Shown here piece after piece: positions 14,015 through 17,815 of a DNA stretch of 17,815 nucleotides. Every line of letters begins with the position of its first letter. Position 1 is the first letter of the stretch. This stretch comes from an uncultured Clostridia bacterium (lineage in GTDB: Bacteria; Bacillota; Clostridia; UBA1381): contig CAKSPW010000047.1 of assembly GCA_934486495.1 (NCBI GenBank), forward strand, positions 1 to 17,815. Reading direction: 5' to 3'. Under the pieces are notes generated by a model that saw only the letters and a program-made list of their open reading frames with translations, was not told where the DNA came from and made no database searches. Made by a program: the position numbers and the translations under genes.

Positions 14015-14851
14015 ATGTGCGATATGAAAGTAGGACTTCAGCTTTACTCGATAAGAGATGACATGGAAAAAGACATGGACAAAACTCTCGGCGAGGTAAA
14101 GGCTATGGGGTATGACTATGTTGAGTTTGCCGGATATTTCGGTAAGTCGGCAGATGAAGTGGCAGCGCTTCTTAAAAAGCATGACCTCAAATGTATAAGC
14201 GTTCACCAGACATATGATTTGTTTTTAAAGGAAGGACAGCCGGCTGTTGATTATCTTAAGACAATCGGTGTAAAGTATTGCGCTATTCCGTGGCTCGGCG
14301 TTGATTGCCATAAGGGACACGAAAAGTGCGAAAAGTCTTATGCCGAAATTCAGGAAGTTGGCGAGCTTTTAAAGAAGAACGGTATCCAAATGCTTTATCA
14401 TAATCATGATTTTGAATTTGAAAAGTTTGAGGGTAAATATCTTCTCGATTGGCTTTACGACACATTCAGCGCTGATATTCTCCAAACGGAGATTGACACC
14501 TGCTGGGTTCACTATGCAGGAGTTGACCCTGCCGAATATGTAAGAAAGTATACAGGACGTGCGCCTGTTGTACATCTTAAGGATTTCGTTTGCAAAAAGC
14601 TTAGCGGCGGCCCGGTCTATGCGCTTATATCCGAAGACGGCTCGGAAATGAAGGCTTCAAAGCTATGGGATGAAACAGGATTTGAATTCAGACCCGTTGG
14701 GGAAGGTATTCAGAATATTAAGTCAATTATTGACGCCGCAAAGGACGCAGGCGCAGAGTATTTGATTGTTGAAGAAGACCAGTGCCCGACAGCGTCGCCT
14801 TTGGATTCTGCAAGAATCAGCAGGGAAAACCTTAAAAAACTCGGTTATTAA
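14015..14851 (+). CDS. Sugar phosphate isomerase/epimerase-type TIM-barrel protein
   Basis: 278 residues from ATG 14015, with AAAGG 11 nt upstream; GTG at 14006 is too near that site. The start KVGLQLYSIRDDM and VEFAGYFGKSADEV are typical of the xylose isomerase-like AP endonuclease 2 fold. Candidate metal ligands are visible as YHNHDFEF, TEIDTCWVHYAG, VVHLKDF and IVEEDQ, in the order His, Glu/Asp, His, Glu. Related enzymes include inosose dehydratase, IolI and hydroxypyruvate isomerase-like proteins, so a sugar or polyol substrate is likely, but it cannot be named. The divergent AraC-type gene and a strong downstream terminator suggest a single-gene regulated unit. Confidence 0.9.
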   Translation: MCDMKVGLQLYSIRDDMEKDMDKTLGEVKAMGYDYVEFAGYFGKSADEVAALLKKHDLKCISVHQTYDLFLKEGQPAVDYLKTIGVKYCAIPWLGVDCHKGHEKCEKSYAEIQEVGELLKKNGIQMLYHNHDFEFEKFEGKYLLDWLYDTFSADILQTEIDTCWVHYAGVDPAEYVRKYTGRAPVVHLKDFVCKKLSGGPVYALISEDGSEMKASKLWDETGFEFRPVGEGIQNIKSIIDAAKDAGAEYLIVEEDQCPTASPLDSARISRENLKKLGY

Positions 14852-14879
14852 CTTTAATTTAAACGATAAAGCTAATAAG

Positions 14880-14915
14880 AAAAAAGCTTCCGATATAATT
14901 TGCGGAAGCTTTTTT
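14880..14915. terminator. Bidirectional intrinsic terminator
   Basis: GCTTCCG (14886-14892) pairs with CGGAAGC (14903-14909), flanked by six A and six T, with a 10-nt loop. It serves the TIM-barrel gene on the + strand and can also end the leftward operon finishing at 15037. Confidence 0.93.
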
Positions 14916-15036
14916 CATTGAGGGGGTTTATATTATTTGCGGAAAACAAATTACGGGTAGCTTACGCAGAACAGTTTATACCTTTGCAAGCTTTCGGCTC
15001 AATCAACCGATAATCGAATTTATTTGAATTTTACCG

Positions 15037-15612
15037 CTAATTGCTTTTTCGGCTTGTTATCCAATTGCCGCAGTATGCGCATTTGCCGGATGTGCCTGTT
15101 CTGAGTCTTGTCGTACCGTTACATCTTTCGCACACAACCTCTGTAAAGCTTGTTTTGCTGTCTTCTCTGCCCGACAGAATTACGCACGGTTTTCCTTGTT
15201 TTTGCATTGTACAGTCACGGAACACACCTCTTTTAAAAAGCGCTTCAAGCTCCGAAATCACTTTAAACGGCGCCCTGCCCGTTTGCCTTGAAAGCTCGTC
15301 AATCGTCACCGTACCGTCATTGTCGCACATGAAAATCGAGTCGTAGCGGCGTGCAAGACCTATATAAATGCTGTTTCGCAGCCCGTTTATAAAAAGCAGT
15401 ACGGACGGAATAAGCATTACTATATAAGTAGCAGTGCCGTCCCTCAGCGACTCTTTATAGCCGAGAAGTCCGGCGACTAATCCGTAAACAAAAATCATTG
15501 TAAAGAATCCGCCTATAATCATCTGAATATGCTTTTTGAGTGTGAGCTTTGCAATTGCAGTATTTGAAATATATGTACTGCCGATTGTAAAGTTTTTAAT
15601 TTTTGTCCGCAT
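15037..15612 (-). CDS. Membrane protein with winged-helix-like segment and C-terminal zinc ribbon
   Basis: 191 residues. The ATG at 15612 is chosen because GGAGG lies 8 nt upstream. Two membrane segments (about 31-52 and 64-80) are followed by YDSIFMCDNDGTVTIDELSRQTGRAPFKVISELEALFKRGVF. This reads as a winged-helix-like module of the kind seen in XpaC/PCI-like membrane proteins (inference from the pattern). The end holds CERCNGTTRLRTGTSGKCAYC, a zinc ribbon with two C-x2-C pairs. The N-terminus and the soluble domain are probably cytoplasmic. Its start lies two bases after the stop of the TMEM43-like gene, so the two are translated together. No catalytic motif is seen. Confidence 0.8.
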   Translation of the reverse strand: MRTKIKNFTIGSTYISNTAIAKLTLKKHIQMIIGGFFTMIFVYGLVAGLLGYKESLRDGTATYIVMLIPSVLLFINGLRNSIYIGLARRYDSIFMCDNDGTVTIDELSRQTGRAPFKVISELEALFKRGVFRDCTMQKQGKPCVILSGREDSKTSFTEVVCERCNGTTRLRTGTSGKCAYCGNWITSRKSN

Positions 15613-15614
15613 TG

Positions 15615-16457
15615 TCACTGCCTCCGAATTACTATCATTCCAAAGCCTATAACGGCAAGTACTATACCTGCAACTATGCCGAATATAGATCCGCCGCGTA
15701 TACCCTTTGCGCTTTCGGTGGCTAATTCGTCCGCTGTCATAATTCCTTTAAAGGTTGTTACGCTGTCGAGGTCATCGGCTTTTGTGATTGTGTTTCCCTT
15801 TTGTATGCCGACAATTGAGTACTCGAGCGGATCGTCGGGCGATACAATATCGTAAGTTATTTTCTTAGCGCCGTCTGCCCATGATGTGTAGCCGCCCTTT
15901 TCTTTTTCCGGATAATTCGATAGCTTTGAAACGCAGAAGACTGTTCGCCTTTTATCGGTTAGAATGTGCCAGCCGCTTTTAAGGCTTGATTTGTCGTAAT
16001 CTTTAAATTTCGTTGTTCTCATAAGCGGAGTCAAAAGCTTCGGCTCTACCTTGTACTCACCCAAAGAAGTCGGTGCGGCAAGCAAGGTTGATACAAATGT
16101 TTCGGCATTAATTCCGTAATTTGCACTTTCGCTGTAGTCGGTATTTTCAGGATGCCAATCCCATGTTCTTTCATCGTCGTTGCCGGTTAAATCTTTATAT
16201 GTCCAAACGGTTCTTGCCGCCGTAACGCCGGGCAGCTTTACGCCTGTTATCGGGTCAACGATTGGTTCATCGGCTTTCAGCTTTCCGGAAACAACAACAA
16301 GCTTACCTTCATTTTCGGCAAGGATTATACCGTCTTGTACCGTTGCCGCATTTCTTATCTGCTGTTCGGTTTGCGGAACGGAAAAGATTGCTTTAAATGC
16401 AAGAGATGCAAATAATATGCCTCCGATAATCAGTAAAACTCCGATTATTTTTCTCAT
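15615..16457 (-). CDS. TMEM43-like membrane protein
   Basis: 280 residues from the ATG at 16457, with GGAGG 7 nt upstream; earlier in-frame starts touch or precede that site. There is an N-terminal membrane helix (about 4-24) and a C-terminal one (about 253-276) followed by RRQ. Between them lies a large domain containing AENEGKLVVVSGKLKADEPI and VDPITGV. This resembles the repeated module of TMEM43/LUMA proteins, where an E-G-K-L-V-x-V-S-G strand is followed by a D-P motif. WTYKDLTGNDDERTWDW fits the W-containing part of that module. The large domain is probably on the outer side. Family function in bacteria is unknown. Confidence 0.78.
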   Translation of the reverse strand: MRKIIGVLLIIGGILFASLAFKAIFSVPQTEQQIRNAATVQDGIILAENEGKLVVVSGKLKADEPIVDPITGVKLPGVTAARTVWTYKDLTGNDDERTWDWHPENTDYSESANYGINAETFVSTLLAAPTSLGEYKVEPKLLTPLMRTTKFKDYDKSSLKSGWHILTDKRRTVFCVSKLSNYPEKEKGGYTSWADGAKKITYDIVSPDDPLEYSIVGIQKGNTITKADDLDSVTTFKGIMTADELATESAKGIRGGSIFGIVAGIVLAVIGFGMIVIRRQ

Positions 16458-16512
16458 ATTCATTCCTCCGTTTCTTAAACTCCATGCGCTTTGCAATTAT
16501 TAAATTTCAGCC

Positions 16513-17667
16513 TTATTTGAGCTTATTTTTTTGATTTTCATATTCCTTTTTAATGAAGTCTGCGTCCTTGTCGGTAAGCGCATTTATAACGTCGGCGAGT
16601 GAATCGAACTGTTCTCTTGTGCAGTGCACAGCAACGGGTTTGCAGGCATATCCGCGAGTCATGCGGTTTAGATTTTCGTTCTTAATAAGACCGAGCATAA
16701 CCTCGTACAGCTCATCTGTGTTAAAATACGTTGCTTTTTTGCGCCATGCGTCATAATTCTTTTCCGATTTGTTTGTAAACGATGTTACAGCCGCCCATGC
16801 GGGAACTTTGTCTGTTCCGGGTGATGTTTTGAAGTAATCCATCGTTGCTCTGTATGCCGCTTCACTCGTGCTTTCGTGTGCGGGATAATCGTACCAAAGC
16901 CATACAAGACCCTTAACTCCGCTTGAATGAAGGTCTGCGTCAGCTTCATTTTTAAGCATTTCGGATATAGGTGCCACAACCTTTTCATCGTTTAGTCTGC
17001 CTGCATATTCGTATGCTGCTTTGCGAACTTCCTTGTCTGAATCCTTCATAAGCTCAATGAGTGCGTCAACAGCGCCGTCAAGCTCTCTGTTCCATGAACT
17101 TCCGAGTGCAACCGCAGCCTTTCTTCTGACAGCCGCATTTTCATTTTTTGCAGCGTCTAAGAGGAATTTGCCTATTTCTGCGTCCTTACCGCCTTCATTT
17201 GCAAGAGCGCCCACAGCACATTTAATAACGTAAGGCTCTTTTTCTGTTTTCAAAACCTCTTTTGCAGCCGCAACATGATTGTCGTTTACGCCGAGAAGGG
17301 AGGACATATTTGAAAATGCAAAGCCTCGCACTTGCGGAGAGTCACTTTTAAGAAGCGGCTCGACAAATTCCTTTGCACTTGGCAGTTTTGCCTTGCTATC
17401 TCTGAGTTTTTTTATTGCTTTATCGGTTATGTTTTCGTCAAGCTCAAGCTTATCGTTGATTGTAGCATAAGAATATGTTGAAGCGAGGTCGATAAATTCA
17501 TCGAGTGTTACATTCTGCATATCGCTTATATTCTTAAGTAAATCATCCTCTGTCATGTTTTCGTAATCAAGCTTTCCTTTTTCTCCACCTGTTGTTTTTT
17601 CACCGCCGCACGATGCAAGAGAAAATGCCATACCAAACGTTAAAATAATAGCTAAAATCTTTTTCAT
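16513..17667 (-). CDS. HEAT-repeat lipoprotein
   Basis: 384 residues from ATG 17667. A lipoprotein signal ends in LASC, with lipidated Cys20, followed by a GGEKTTGGEKGK linker. Helical repeats from about residue 85 to 260 carry HEAT/PBS-lyase-like patterns: SPQVRGFAFSNMSSLLG, AAVRRKAAVALGSSW and KEVRKAAYEYAGRL, each with the central V-R and A-x-x-x-L/G positions. Later helices are more diverged. It should be anchored outside the membrane and act as a protein-binding scaffold. GGAGG lies upstream with a slightly long spacing. It begins 20 nt after the stop of the zinc-ribbon gene and ends 55 nt before the TMEM43-like gene, so all are likely one operon. Confidence 0.88.
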   Translation of the reverse strand: MKKILAIILTFGMAFSLASCGGEKTTGGEKGKLDYENMTEDDLLKNISDMQNVTLDEFIDLASTYSYATINDKLELDENITDKAIKKLRDSKAKLPSAKEFVEPLLKSDSPQVRGFAFSNMSSLLGVNDNHVAAAKEVLKTEKEPYVIKCAVGALANEGGKDAEIGKFLLDAAKNENAAVRRKAAVALGSSWNRELDGAVDALIELMKDSDKEVRKAAYEYAGRLNDEKVVAPISEMLKNEADADLHSSGVKGLVWLWYDYPAHESTSEAAYRATMDYFKTSPGTDKVPAWAAVTSFTNKSEKNYDAWRKKATYFNTDELYEVMLGLIKNENLNRMTRGYACKPVAVHCTREQFDSLADVINALTDKDADFIKKEYENQKNKLK

Positions 17668-17687
17668 GATACTTTATACCTCCGTTT

Positions 17688-17815
17688 TTATTGCTTGTCG
17701 TTATCATCAAATACATCGCCGCATTCGGGGCAGAATTTCGGCGGATTTGTCGGGTCTTCCGGCTCCCAGCCGCATTTATCGCATTTATAGGTGGGTGTTC
17801 CCGACGGTTTGGGAC
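17688..17815 (-). CDS. Rubredoxin-like zinc-ribbon protein, C-terminal fragment
   Basis: The - strand frame enters at the window edge and ends in TAA at 17690-17688. The 41 residues seen contain YKCDKCGWEP and KFCPECGDVF, with two C-x2-C pairs separated by 13 residues, a rubredoxin-like metal site. The tail DDNDKQ is acidic. I recall similar ends on some SPFH (flotillin-like) proteins of Clostridia, but the rest of the protein is missing, so this is only a suggestion. It is the most upstream gene seen of the HEAT/TMEM43 cluster. Confidence 0.7.
   Translation of the reverse strand, partial: PKPSGTPTYKCDKCGWEPEDPTNPPKFCPECGDVFDDNDKQ

Noticed and set aside
14916..15036. Possible small RNA or gene in the 121-bp gap
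   Set aside because: No promoter, ribosome binding site or stable stem was found beyond the neighbouring terminator.

Overview
The window looks like a chromosomal segment of an obligately anaerobic, fermentative Firmicute of the class Clostridia, probably from the gut-type Oscillospirales/Ruminococcus or a related group. Reasons: AT-leaning composition, strong AGGAGG-type ribosome binding sites, clostridial promoters, a Rex repressor beside two different [FeFe]-hydrogenase-type proteins, an EF-P with the KPGK loop, and a CD1247-type acidic zinc-ribbon protein. The gene order hydrogenase / PAS-hydrogenase / PP2C phosphatase / Rex resembles what has been described for Ruminococcus albus. Species cannot be fixed from the sequence alone. 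I see no tRNA, rRNA, CRISPR array, phage gene or transposase, and no gene-free stretch longer than about 300 bases.

Layout. (1) 1-968, + strand: the 3' end of a soluble fumarate-reductase-type FAD protein, then a small PQ-loop-like membrane protein. (2) 1069-6328, + strand: rex, a thioredoxin-fold [2Fe-2S] ferredoxin, a sensory-type (group C) [FeFe]-hydrogenase with a PAS domain (hydS), a SpoIIE/PP2C phosphatase overlapping it, and a group B-type [FeFe]-hydrogenase. A bidirectional terminator ends the block. It reads as a redox- and H2-responsive regulatory module: Rex would sense NADH/NAD+, HydS would sense H2 or ferredoxin state, and the phosphatase would carry the output. (3) 6378-7091: an unusual near-perfect 36-bp palindrome flanked by diverged direct repeats, then the aspartate-rich CD1247-type gene. 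(4) 7092-7646, - strand: efp with its own promoter, back to back with a + strand COG1313-type radical SAM gene (7955-8836).

(5) 8898-11505, - strand: an arginine biosynthesis operon argD-argF-GNAT, with a promoter whose -35 element is overlapped by a perfect ARG-box palindrome, and a strong terminator. (6) 11601-13865, - strand: an operon of an AraC-type regulator, a small lipoprotein and a short QueG-type epoxyqueuosine reductase, joined by 1-nt spacing and a 4-nt overlap. A sugar phosphate isomerase/epimerase-type TIM-barrel gene diverges from it (14015-14851) and is the obvious candidate target of the AraC protein. (7) 15037-17815, - strand: four genes of an envelope-associated cluster of unknown function: a truncated rubredoxin-like zinc-ribbon protein, a HEAT-repeat lipoprotein, a TMEM43-like membrane protein, and a membrane protein with a winged-helix-like segment and a zinc ribbon.

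The most interesting parts are the Rex/HydS/phosphatase/hydrogenase module, with structured inter-cistronic DNA upstream of rex and hydS, and the uncharacterised HEAT/TMEM43/zinc-ribbon cluster at the right edge.
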